Below, one piece after another: positions 57,573 to 64,000 of a stretch of DNA of 64,000 nucleotides. Each line of letters opens with the position of its first letter. The stretch's first letter is position 1. The position numbers were made by a program, and so were the translations under genes. Source of the DNA: Variovorax boronicumulans (GTDB lineage: Bacteria > Pseudomonadota > Gammaproteobacteria > Burkholderiales > Burkholderiaceae_C); the NCBI RefSeq assembly GCF_030812215.1, contig NZ_JAUSSG010000001.1:434001-498000 (forward strand), written 5' to 3'. Under the pieces are notes generated by a model. The model was not told the DNA's origin. It ran no database searches and was given only the letters and a program-made list of their open reading frames with translations.

Positions 57573-58442
57573 CTAACCGAAGACGGCCTGCGCCTCGGCG
57601 AGCAGCGCCTGCGCGAGCGCTGCACGCGGTCCCTGCGCCGCCCAGATGAGCCCCACGCGCCGCACCGGCGCACGCTCGGGCAACGGCACGCGGGCGATGT
57701 TCATGCCGGCGCGCCACATCGGCGCCCAGTCGGGCAGCAGCGCCACGCCGAGGCCTCGCCCCACGAGAGCGGCGACGGCCATGAGGCTGTCGATCTCCAG
57801 CCGCTGCCGCACGCGGATGCCGTGGTCGCGCAGGTACCGGTCGGCAAGCTGTCCGCCCAGCACCGAGCGGTCGTAGCGGATGAAGGGCTCGGCGGCCAGC
57901 AGCTCGTGCGCCGCGCGGTGTGCCAAGGCCTCGGGCGCGACCACCACCAGCGGCTCCTCGAGCAGCGTCTCGAAGCTGCAGCCCTTGCCGACGGCGAACT
58001 GCGGCTCGACCACGATGGCCGCATCGAGCGCCCCGCTCGCCACCTGCCGGCACAGCTCCACCGAACTGCCGGGCGCAACGAACACCGAGAGGTCGGGAAA
58101 GCGCGCGTAGAGGCGTTCGAGCACCGGCGGCAGCACGCCGGTCAGCGCCGAGATGAACACGCCCAGCCGCAGTTCGCCGAGCGAGACGCCGCCGCTGGTG
58201 GCGGCGCGTAGGTCGCGCACATCGCGCAGCACGTTGCGCGCGCGGTCGAGCATCTTCAGGCCCGCCTCGGTGGGGCGCACCGAGCGGCCGGCGCGCTGCA
58301 CCAGCGGCACGCCGATGTCGTCTTCCAACGCCTTGACGCGCGCGGCGATTGCGGCGGGTGTCAGGTCGAGCCGCCGCGCAGCCTCGGCCATCGAGCCCAG
58401 TTCGACCACGGCGACGAAGCTCTGCAGGTATCGCGTATCCAT
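57573..58442 (-). CDS. LysR-family transcriptional regulator
   Basis: 289 residues, starting MDTRYLQSFVAVVELGSMAEAARRLDLTPAAIAARVKALED with a standard winged helix. The effector domain follows (LGELRLGVFISALTGVLPPVLERL). It ends immediately next to the dehydratase stop, in convergent orientation. It could regulate the Bug/dehydratase pair. The ATG at 58442 lies 38 bp downstream of the PfpI-like gene's stop on the same strand. Confidence 0.9.
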   Translation of the reverse strand: MDTRYLQSFVAVVELGSMAEAARRLDLTPAAIAARVKALEDDIGVPLVQRAGRSVRPTEAGLKMLDRARNVLRDVRDLRAATSGGVSLGELRLGVFISALTGVLPPVLERLYARFPDLSVFVAPGSSVELCRQVASGALDAAIVVEPQFAVGKGCSFETLLEEPLVVVAPEALAHRAAHELLAAEPFIRYDRSVLGGQLADRYLRDHGIRVRQRLEIDSLMAVAALVGRGLGVALLPDWAPMWRAGMNIARVPLPERAPVRRVGLIWAAQGPRAALAQALLAEAQAVFG

Positions 58443-58480
58443 GCGCGCGAATGTACGCGCCGCGCGGGGCGACCCGGGTC

Positions 58481-59098
58481 TCAGGCGGCGACGGGCGCCG
58501 GCGTCAGGAACGGCGTGATGTTGCGCATCGCGCGCACGACGTAGTCTTCTTTTTCCCCGACGGGCGCCACGTAGTGCATCGCGCTGCGGGCCTCCTCCAC
58601 GCCCACCAGGCGGGCGATGACCCAGGCGGCGAGGTACTGCGACGCCAGGCAACCGCCCGCGGTCGCCACGTTGCCGTTCGCAACGAAAGGCTGATTCAGC
58701 ACAGCAACGCCGGCGGCCTCGACCCAGGGCTTGGTCGTCAGGTCCGTGCAGGCCGGCACGCCTTCGAGCAGCCCCAGCTTCGCCAGCACCAGCGCGCCGG
58801 AGCACTGCGCGCCCAGGAGCTGCCGCGACGGGTCGAGCTGCAGCTGCGCCATCAGCGCCGCATCGGCAACCACCTCGCGCGTCAGCATGCCGCTGCCGAC
58901 GATGACCGCATCGGCCTCGCTGGCTTCGCGCAGCGAGGCCTGGGCTTCGAGCACCACGCCGTTCATCGACCGCACGCGCGCGGTCGGGCTCGCGATCGAC
59001 ACGCGCCAGCCCGGCGTCTTGATGCGATTGAGGATGCCGAGCGCGATGAGCGAGTCGAGCTCGTTGAAGCCTTCGAAGGTGAGGATGGCGATATGCAT
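58481..59098 (-). CDS. DJ-1/PfpI-superfamily protein
   Basis: 205 residues. The nucleophile elbow LLGAQCSGALVLAKLGLL carries Cys99, and GGCLASQYLAAWVIARLVG supplies the partner helix. FEGFNELDSL at the N-terminus holds the conserved glutamate region. The superfamily includes isonitrile hydratases, glyoxalase III and amidases, plus the sensory domains of AraC regulators; this protein has no DNA-binding domain. It is divergent from a MocR regulator 61 bp away and is probably its target. Confidence 0.85.
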   Translation of the reverse strand: MHIAILTFEGFNELDSLIALGILNRIKTPGWRVSIASPTARVRSMNGVVLEAQASLREASEADAVIVGSGMLTREVVADAALMAQLQLDPSRQLLGAQCSGALVLAKLGLLEGVPACTDLTTKPWVEAAGVAVLNQPFVANGNVATAGGCLASQYLAAWVIARLVGVEEARSAMHYVAPVGEKEDYVVRAMRNITPFLTPAPVAA

Positions 59099-59159
59099 GC
59101 ACCGCATCGTAGGCAGGTTGATCAATACAATCAAAAAATTGTCATGGATACATTGCCGC

Positions 59160-60494
59160 ATGCCTCAAGCCCGCTACAAGCAGTTGGTCGATGCGCTTGC
59201 CGCGCAGATCCGCGAGGGCAGCCTGCCACCCGGCACGCGCCTGCCGACACTGCGCAAACTTGCCGCGCAAAAGGGCTTAGCGCTCGTCACCGCAAGCCGC
59301 GTCTATGCGGAGCTGCAGGCGATGGGCCTGGTCAGCGGCGAGACCGGCCGCGGCACCTTCGTGCGGGAGAGCCTGCTGCCCCGGGGCCTGGGCATCGACC
59401 AGCACGCCGCGGCCTCGGGCATGGTGGACCTGAACTTCAACTACCCCTCGCTGCCGGGCCAGGCCGAAATGCTGCGCGCGGGGCTGCGCCAGCTCGCCGC
59501 CTCGGGTGACCTCGAAGCGCTTTTGCGCTACCAGCCGCACGGCGGACGCCCGCACGAGCGCGCGATCGTCGCCGGGCATCTCGCATCGCGCGGCCTTGCC
59601 GTGGGCGTGGACCAGGTGATGATCGTGAGCGGCGCCCAGCACGGTCTCGCAACCACCGTCATGGCACTGCTGCAGCCGGGCGACGTGGTCGCGGCCGACG
59701 CGCTCACCTACCCGGGCTTCAAGGTGTTGGCCGAGGCGCATCGCCTGGAGCTCGCACCGATTCCCGCGGCCGGCCATGGCCCCGACCTCGACGCGCTGGA
59801 GCGGCTGTGCAAGAGCCGCCGGGTGCGCGCCGTCTACACGATGCCGACGCTGCACAACCCGCTCGGCTGGGTGATGGGCGCGAGCCGGCGGCGGCAACTG
59901 GTCGCCATCGCCCGGCGGCACGGGTTGCTCATCATCGAGGACGCGGCCTACGCCTTTCTCGCCGAGGACGCGCCCGCGCCGCTGGCCGCGCTGGCTCCGG
60001 AATCGACGGTGTATGTCTCGGGTATTTCCAAGAGCATCGCGACCGGGCTGCGCGTCGGCTTCGTCGCCGCGCCCGGCGCATGGGTGCCCGCGATCGAGCG
60101 CGCGATCCGCGCCACCACCTGGAACACGCCCAGCGTGATGACGGCCATCGCCTGCGGCTGGCTCGAGGACGGCACCGTCACACGCCTGGAGGCGGAGAAG
60201 CGCAGCGATGCGATGGCCCGGCAGGCGATTGCCGCCGATGTCTTCGCGGGCATGCGGTGCGTGCGCCACCCGTCGTCCTACTTCGTGTGGCTGCCGCTGG
60301 GAGAAGAGGTACGCGCCGACCGGGTGGCCCAGGCGCTCATGCGCGACGGGATATCGGTGTCGACGGCCGAGCCTTTCGCGACCTCCGCGCAGGTGCCGCA
60401 TGCGATCCGCCTCGCGCTGGGATCGGTCGGCCTGGACGTGCTGCACGACGCGCTGGCGCAGGTCAGGCGCACGATCGACGCGTACGCCATCTGA
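59160..60494 (+). CDS. MocR-type regulator (GntR winged helix fused to PLP aminotransferase domain)
   Basis: 444 residues. A GntR helix-turn-helix lies at about 5-65 (QLVDALAAQIREGSLPPGTRLPTLRKLAAQKGLALVTASRVYAEL). A fold-type I aminotransferase domain fills the rest, with PLP lysine in YVSGISKSIATGLRVGF and the TMPTLHNPLGW ligand segment. MocR proteins sense PLP or amino compounds. The 61-bp divergent gap to the PfpI-like gene has the dyad ACAAT-N6-ATTGT near 59131-59146. It is followed by the 9-bp minisatellite. Confidence 0.92.
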   Translation: MPQARYKQLVDALAAQIREGSLPPGTRLPTLRKLAAQKGLALVTASRVYAELQAMGLVSGETGRGTFVRESLLPRGLGIDQHAAASGMVDLNFNYPSLPGQAEMLRAGLRQLAASGDLEALLRYQPHGGRPHERAIVAGHLASRGLAVGVDQVMIVSGAQHGLATTVMALLQPGDVVAADALTYPGFKVLAEAHRLELAPIPAAGHGPDLDALERLCKSRRVRAVYTMPTLHNPLGWVMGASRRRQLVAIARRHGLLIIEDAAYAFLAEDAPAPLAALAPESTVYVSGISKSIATGLRVGFVAAPGAWVPAIERAIRATTWNTPSVMTAIACGWLEDGTVTRLEAEKRSDAMARQAIAADVFAGMRCVRHPSSYFVWLPLGEEVRADRVAQALMRDGISVSTAEPFATSAQVPHAIRLALGSVGLDVLHDALAQVRRTIDAYAI

Positions 60495-60504
60495 AGTGCG
60501 GGGC

Positions 60505-60567
60505 GTGGGGCGCGTGGGGCGCGTGGGACGCGTGGGGCGCGTGGGGCGCGTGGGGCGCGTGGGGCGG
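60505..60567. repeat. 9-bp minisatellite GTGGGGCGC, seven copies
   Basis: Six full units and one almost-full unit in tandem (60505-60567); the third copy has one G-to-A change. It starts 11 bp after the MocR stop and ends about 70 bp before the lipoprotein phosphodiesterase gene. A unit of 9 bp keeps any reading frame, so expansion would not cause frameshifts. Likely hypervariable among strains. Confidence 0.9.
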
Positions 60568-60637
60568 TCACCGTGCCGTCACGGGCCAAACCTAGCATCC
60601 GCCGGCTTTCGTCCTTCAAAAACACTCGAAAACCAAC

Positions 60638-62080
60638 ATGACAAAGAACGTTCCTGCGCCCGCTCCCCGTCCGCTGCGCGCGGCCCTCGTGGCCCTCGGC
60701 GGCAGCCTCGCCATCGCAGCCTGCGGCGGCGGTGGCAACGACGGCCCGGTGTTCCCGATCATTCCGCCAGCACCCGCTCCGGCGCCGGCACCCCAGCCTT
60801 CGCCGCTGGGCACGCTCGATGGCTCGGCGCCCCTGGTCATCGGCCACCGCGGCCTGCCGGGCCTGTTCCCCGAGGAAACGCAGAAGGCGTACGAAGCAGC
60901 GGCCGATGCCGGCGCCGATTCGCTCGAAACCGACCTGCACCTCACCAAGGACTGCGTGCTCGTCGCACGCCACAACCCCTGGCTCAGTGACAACACCAAT
61001 GTCTTCGAAGTTGCCAAGACCAACGCCACCGTGGCCGCCCGCAAGCGCACCGTGCCCGGCGTGCTGGTCGATGTGAAGTACCCGGCCATTCCCGAGAACG
61101 GCCCGGCCCAGTACCTCAGTGACCTGACCGACCCCAACGATCCGAAGTCCGTGCTCAAGTCGCTCGTAGTCGACGGCGAACCGCATTTCGGCCCGGACAA
61201 GACCGGCGACTGGTCGATCACCGACTTCACGATGGCCGAACTCAAGCAGTGGCTTGGCGGCACCACCTACGACGCCGCCGACCAGCGGCCCACCGAGCTG
61301 AACGGCAAGCTGCCGATCCTGAGCTTCCAGGAAGTGATCGACATCGCCAAGGCGAAGTCCAAGTCCACCGGCCGCACGCTCACCGTGTACCCGGAAACCA
61401 AGAACCCGATCTGGAACAACGCGCAGGCCATCGCCAACGGCTGCGGCGTCGCCGGCAGCCATCCGCTGGAAGACGCGCTCCTGAAGATCATGAACGCCAA
61501 CGACCTGAACCGGAAGGACGCGCCGATCTTCGTGCAGAGCTTCGAGCCCGAGAGCCTGAAGTACCTGCGCTCGGCCGGCCTGAAGGCCCGCGCGGTGCAA
61601 CTGGTGGACGGCAACGACATCGACCTGAAGACCGGCGCGATGATCTACGTCACCAAGGACGTCTACACCTTCGTGGACGGCCGCCCCTACAGCTGGACGC
61701 TGGCCGGCAACCCGAAGTGGTTCGGCGAGATGCTCACGCCCGCGGGCCTGGCCGAGATCAAGACCTACGCCGACGGCGTGGGCCCGTGGAAGCCGCAGGT
61801 CATGGCGCACACCATCGTGCCGTACAAGGACAAGGGCACCCTGGCCGACGTGAACACCATCAAGCCCACCGCCCTGATCGCCGACGCGCACAAGGCCGGC
61901 CTGTTCGTTCACAGCTACACCTTCCGCAACGAAGCCAAGTACCTCGCGGGCATCTACAAAGGCGACCCGGTGGCCGAGTACCTCGCGTACTTCCGCGCGG
62001 GCATCGACGGCGTGTTCTCGGACTTCGCGAACACGGCCTTCGCGGCACGCCAGACCTACCTGAAGGAAACCGGCCGCTGA
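60638..62080 (+). CDS. Lipoprotein glycerophosphodiester phosphodiesterase (GlpQ-like)
   Basis: 480 residues. Signal helix and lipobox end IAAC, followed by the GGGGNDGPVFPIIPPAP tether. The GDPD core is intact: VIGHRGLPGLFPEET, the metal-site segment DSLETDLHLTKD and VARHNPWL, then YPETKNP and FVQSFEPESLKYL. It hydrolyses glycerophosphodiesters to glycerol-3-phosphate and an alcohol, scavenging phosphate or carbon, at the cell envelope. It is followed 24 bp later by the hemolysin-III gene. Confidence 0.92.
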   Translation: MTKNVPAPAPRPLRAALVALGGSLAIAACGGGGNDGPVFPIIPPAPAPAPAPQPSPLGTLDGSAPLVIGHRGLPGLFPEETQKAYEAAADAGADSLETDLHLTKDCVLVARHNPWLSDNTNVFEVAKTNATVAARKRTVPGVLVDVKYPAIPENGPAQYLSDLTDPNDPKSVLKSLVVDGEPHFGPDKTGDWSITDFTMAELKQWLGGTTYDAADQRPTELNGKLPILSFQEVIDIAKAKSKSTGRTLTVYPETKNPIWNNAQAIANGCGVAGSHPLEDALLKIMNANDLNRKDAPIFVQSFEPESLKYLRSAGLKARAVQLVDGNDIDLKTGAMIYVTKDVYTFVDGRPYSWTLAGNPKWFGEMLTPAGLAEIKTYADGVGPWKPQVMAHTIVPYKDKGTLADVNTIKPTALIADAHKAGLFVHSYTFRNEAKYLAGIYKGDPVAEYLAYFRAGIDGVFSDFANTAFAARQTYLKETGR

Positions 62081-62104
62081 AGCCGGGCACCGCAGGCGGC
62101 ACGC

Positions 62105-62737
62105 ATGTATCCGGGCGAACGATTCAACGGATACAGCCACCTGCTGGGCTTGGTGCTCGCGTTGCCGGCAGCCGCGCTGCTGCTGGCCAAGACCGTGCCG
62201 AGCGGCGACCCCGCGCGCATCGCGGGGGCGCTGGTCTTTTCGCTTTCGGCCGTGGCGCTGTATGCGGCCTCGACGCTCTTCCACAGCACGCGCGGGCGCC
62301 TGAAGCGCGTGTGGGAGCGGGCCGATCACTGCGCGATCTATTTGCTGATCGCCGGCACGTACACGCCCTTCGCGCTCGTGACGCTGCAGGGGTTCTGGGG
62401 CTGGCTGCTGCTCGCGACGATCTGGGGCGCTGCGTTCTACGGCATCTGGCGCGAGCTGCGACCGCCCAGACGCAGCGATGCCGATGCGCCGCAGAAACCG
62501 CCGCTCGCGCTGTACATCGGCATGGGCTGGCTCGGTGTGCTCGCGGCCGTGCCGCTGGCGGCGCGGCTCGAAGGCGGCGGGCTCGCGTGGTTGCTGATCG
62601 GCGGCGTGCTGTACACCGCCGGCACCGTGTTCTATCGCAACAGCTTCGGGCTGCGACATGCGCACGGCGCCTGGCACCTGTTCGTGCTGGCGGGGACGGC
62701 GAGCCACTATGTGGCGGTGGGGTGGTTCGTGCTGTAG
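62105..62737 (+). CDS. Hemolysin III / TrhA family membrane protein (PAQR superfamily)
   Basis: 210 residues and about seven transmembrane helices. The conserved segments are EERFNxYSH-like GERFNGYSHLLGLV, ASTLFHSTRG with a metal-ligand histidine, RADHCAIYLLIAGTYTPFAL and the C-terminal AHGAWHLFVLAGTASHYVAV with two more histidines. TrhA proteins adjust membrane energy or lipid state; the hemolysin name is historical. It may share a transcript with the phosphodiesterase. Confidence 0.9.
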   Translation: MYPGERFNGYSHLLGLVLALPAAALLLAKTVPSGDPARIAGALVFSLSAVALYAASTLFHSTRGRLKRVWERADHCAIYLLIAGTYTPFALVTLQGFWGWLLLATIWGAAFYGIWRELRPPRRSDADAPQKPPLALYIGMGWLGVLAAVPLAARLEGGGLAWLLIGGVLYTAGTVFYRNSFGLRHAHGAWHLFVLAGTASHYVAVGWFVL

Positions 62738-62749
62738 CGGCCGTCCGGA

Positions 62750-63634
62750 TCAAGCCAACGCGCCCACCGCAATGCGCGTCGCCGATGCCACGACATCGTT
62801 GCGCCCCTTCGCATCCTTCTCCGGAAACGTCAGGTACACCGCCAGCACCAACGGTGCACCGGCCGGTGGCCACAGCACGCCGACGTCGTTCGTCGTGCCG
62901 TACGAGCCGGAGCCCGTCTTGTCGCCCACCTTCCAGCCCGCAGGCACGCCGGCCAGGAAGCGCTCGGTGCTGGTGGTGTTGCCCAGCAGCCAGGTCTTGA
63001 GTTGTTCGCGCTGCGCCGCGCCGAGTGCGCTGCCCAGCACCAGCCGCTCGACGCTGGCTGCCATGGCCGCGGGCGTGGTGGTGTCGCGCAGGTCGCCGGG
63101 GATGGCGGTGTTGAGCTCGGTCTCCCAGCGCTCGAGCCTGAAGACATCGTCACCCGTCGAACGCGCGAAGGCCGTCACCGCGGGCGGACCGCCCAGCATC
63201 TTCATCAGCAGGTTGGCTGCGCCGTTGTCGCTGTACTGGACCGTGGCGGCACACAGCTCGGCCACCGTCATGCCCGTTGCGACGTTCTTCTCGGTGATGG
63301 GCGAATAGGTGACCAGGTCGCCCTTGCTGTAGTTGACGCGGCGCGAGAGAAAGCTGCTCTCCTTCGCGCTGCGCTCGAGCACTGCTGCGGCCAGCACGAG
63401 CTTGAAGGTGCTGCAGAACGGAAAGCGCTCGTCGGCGCGGTACTGCACGCGCGCCCCGGTGGCGGTGTTGAAGCCGACGACGCCGAGCCGCCCGCCCGAT
63501 GCGCTTTCGAGCGCAGCGAGTTGCGCGAACGCATCCTGCTGCGCCCCCTTGGCGGACCATGCAGTGCAGGCGCTCGCCAGCGGGAGGACGGAAGCAGCGA
63601 GCAAGAGGGTGCGGCGATGTACGAGAGGATTCAT
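62750..63634 (-). CDS. bla: Class A beta-lactamase
   Basis: 294 residues. All active-site motifs are present: S75-T-F-K78, S135-D-N137, E171-T-E-L-N175 and K239-T-G241. There is no cysteine at the position after KTG that forms the carbapenemase disulfide. The N-terminus [18 protein letters not shown] suggests Tat export, with a possible lipobox (its -3 residue is Ala, so it is weak). It should hydrolyse penicillins and some cephalosporins in the periplasm. It has no adjacent ampR-type LysR; the divergent ArsR gene lies 169 bp away. The start at 63634 fits the signal peptide. Confidence 0.93.
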   Translation of the reverse strand: MNPLVHRRTLLLAASVLPLASACTAWSAKGAQQDAFAQLAALESASGGRLGVVGFNTATGARVQYRADERFPFCSTFKLVLAAAVLERSAKESSFLSRRVNYSKGDLVTYSPITEKNVATGMTVAELCAATVQYSDNGAANLLMKMLGGPPAVTAFARSTGDDVFRLERWETELNTAIPGDLRDTTTPAAMAASVERLVLGSALGAAQREQLKTWLLGNTTSTERFLAGVPAGWKVGDKTGSGSYGTTNDVGVLWPPAGAPLVLAVYLTFPEKDAKGRNDVVASATRIAVGALA

Positions 63635-63753
63635 GGGTTGTGTGGCGAGTGATTGGAACGAGCCCTCATCGTAGGAGCGCCATCGTGCGAACCCAAGGGC
63701 GCCACGGCTCATTGGCGTCTCGCGTGTATCGGGTGTAACGGATTCGCGCTTTC

Positions 63754-63773
63754 ATTCAACCCAGTGGTTGAAT
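63754..63773. promoter_or_regulatory. ArsR operator 1 (ATTCAACC-N4-GGTTGAAT)
   Basis: A perfect 8+4+8 dyad in the gap between the beta-lactamase and ArsR genes, centred at 63763.5. Its sequence recurs 40 bp downstream over the ArsR start codon. Confidence 0.75.
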
Positions 63774-63793
63774 GAATTCCGAAATCCGTCTAT

Positions 63794-63812
63794 ATTCAAC
63801 TTCATGGTTGAA
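63794..63812. promoter_or_regulatory. ArsR operator 2 (TTCAAC-N6-GTTGAA) over the ArsR start
   Basis: A 6+6+6 dyad with the same half-site as operator 1, centred 40 bp away and covering the ATG at 63804. Two copies on the same helix face, one over the start codon, indicate autorepression. Confidence 0.7.
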
Positions 63813-64000
63813 CTAGATGACGAACGGCTCGACGCCGTATTCCATGCCCTCGCCGACGGCACGCGCCGCACCATGCTGCAGCTGCTGGCCCTGGGCGACT
63901 GCAGCGTGGGCGAACTCGGCGCGCCGTTCCACATGTCCTTCGCGGGCGCCTCCAAGCACGTCAAGACGCTGGAGCGCGCGGGTCTGGTCTCGCGCACCGT
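63804..64000 (+). CDS. ArsR-family transcriptional regulator, partial
   Basis: The first 65 residues are seen before the window ends. The winged helix is clear: LDAVFHALADGTRRTMLQLLALGDCSVGELGAPFHMSFAGASKHVKTLERAGLV. There are no metal-binding CxC residues in the visible part. This subtype usually regulates an adjacent SRPBCC (AHSA1) gene. Its start codon lies inside the second operator. Confidence 0.88.
   Translation, partial: MVELDDERLDAVFHALADGTRRTMLQLLALGDCSVGELGAPFHMSFAGASKHVKTLERAGLVSRT

Noticed and set aside
60505..60567. CRISPR-like repeat
   Set aside because: Units are 9 bp and contiguous with no spacers; there are no cas genes. It is a minisatellite.
1..64000. Genomic island or prophage
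   Set aside because: No integrase, transposase, phage gene, tRNA-linked direct repeat or clear composition shift was found. The only AT-rich island is a short promoter region.

Overview
The window is high-GC DNA with short intergenic gaps. Its gene content fits a soil or rhizosphere member of the Comamonadaceae (Burkholderiales), most like Variovorax or a close relative. The clues are five Bug-type (tripartite tricarboxylate) solute receptors, a Burkholderiales-type porin, five LysR regulators, several small catabolic operons each with its own regulator, an imuA-imuB-dnaE2 SOS cassette, and lipoprotein enzymes tethered by a C-G-G-G-G...GPVFP N-terminus. No rRNA, tRNA, phage, transposase or CRISPR was found. 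The genus assignment is inference.

Layout. 1-2.7 kb: the end of a 2-oxoacid:ferredoxin oxidoreductase operon with an Fe-S flavoprotein. 3-4.7 kb: a lipoprotein carboxylesterase. 4.8-9.1 kb: a minus-strand operon LysR > CoA-transferase > 22-aa mini-ORF > HMG-CoA-lyase-like enzyme > Bug receptor. 9.2-14.9 kb: a small protein, a Crp/Fnr regulator, a DUF6351 lipoprotein, a LysR and an SGNH esterase. 14.9-15.0 kb: a LexA box followed by a possible promoter and an intrinsic terminator, so a possible SOS-induced short RNA. 15.2-16.9 kb: a 2H phosphoesterase and a homologue of spectinomycin phosphotransferase APH(9). 17-23.5 kb: LexA box > imuA > imuB > dnaE2 > nuclease-like gene. 23.5-25.7 kb: a LivK-type receptor and an aldo/keto reductase. 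25.7-36 kb: a large catabolic locus holding a flavoprotein, an IclR regulator, aconitase X large subunit > second mini-ORF copy > aconitase X small subunit > IlvD/Edd dehydratase > porin > Bug, plus two divergent tandem Bug receptors. 36-41.9 kb: hydrolase, DODA dioxygenase, LysR, ABC exporter, VOC protein and TetR. 41.9-44.4 kb: an isolated tssE-tssF pair of type VI secretion baseplate genes. 44.6-47.7 kb: a 24-aa membrane peptide with a strong terminator, then a DUF2868/DUF3482-GTPase pair. 48.1-52.5 kb: a periplasmic (Tat) molybdenum hydroxylase of the PaoABC type and a DoxX protein. 52.6-60.5 kb: LysR, TRAP receptor, Bug plus IlvD/Edd plus LysR, PfpI-like protein and MocR regulator. 60.5-64 kb: a 9-bp minisatellite, lipoprotein glycerophosphodiesterase, hemolysin-III protein, class A beta-lactamase and an ArsR regulator with two phased operators.

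How it works together. Most of the window is scavenging metabolism: receptors and a porin bring in organic acids, and dehydratases, CoA-transferase/lyase pairs, esterases and oxidoreductases process them. None of the receptors has its membrane transporter next to it. The SOS block supplies inducible error-prone translesion synthesis. The most unusual signal is a 69-bp element present twice in unrelated operons. Each copy encodes nearly the same 22-aa peptide and overlaps both neighbouring genes by ATGA, which makes it look like a portable translational-coupling cassette.
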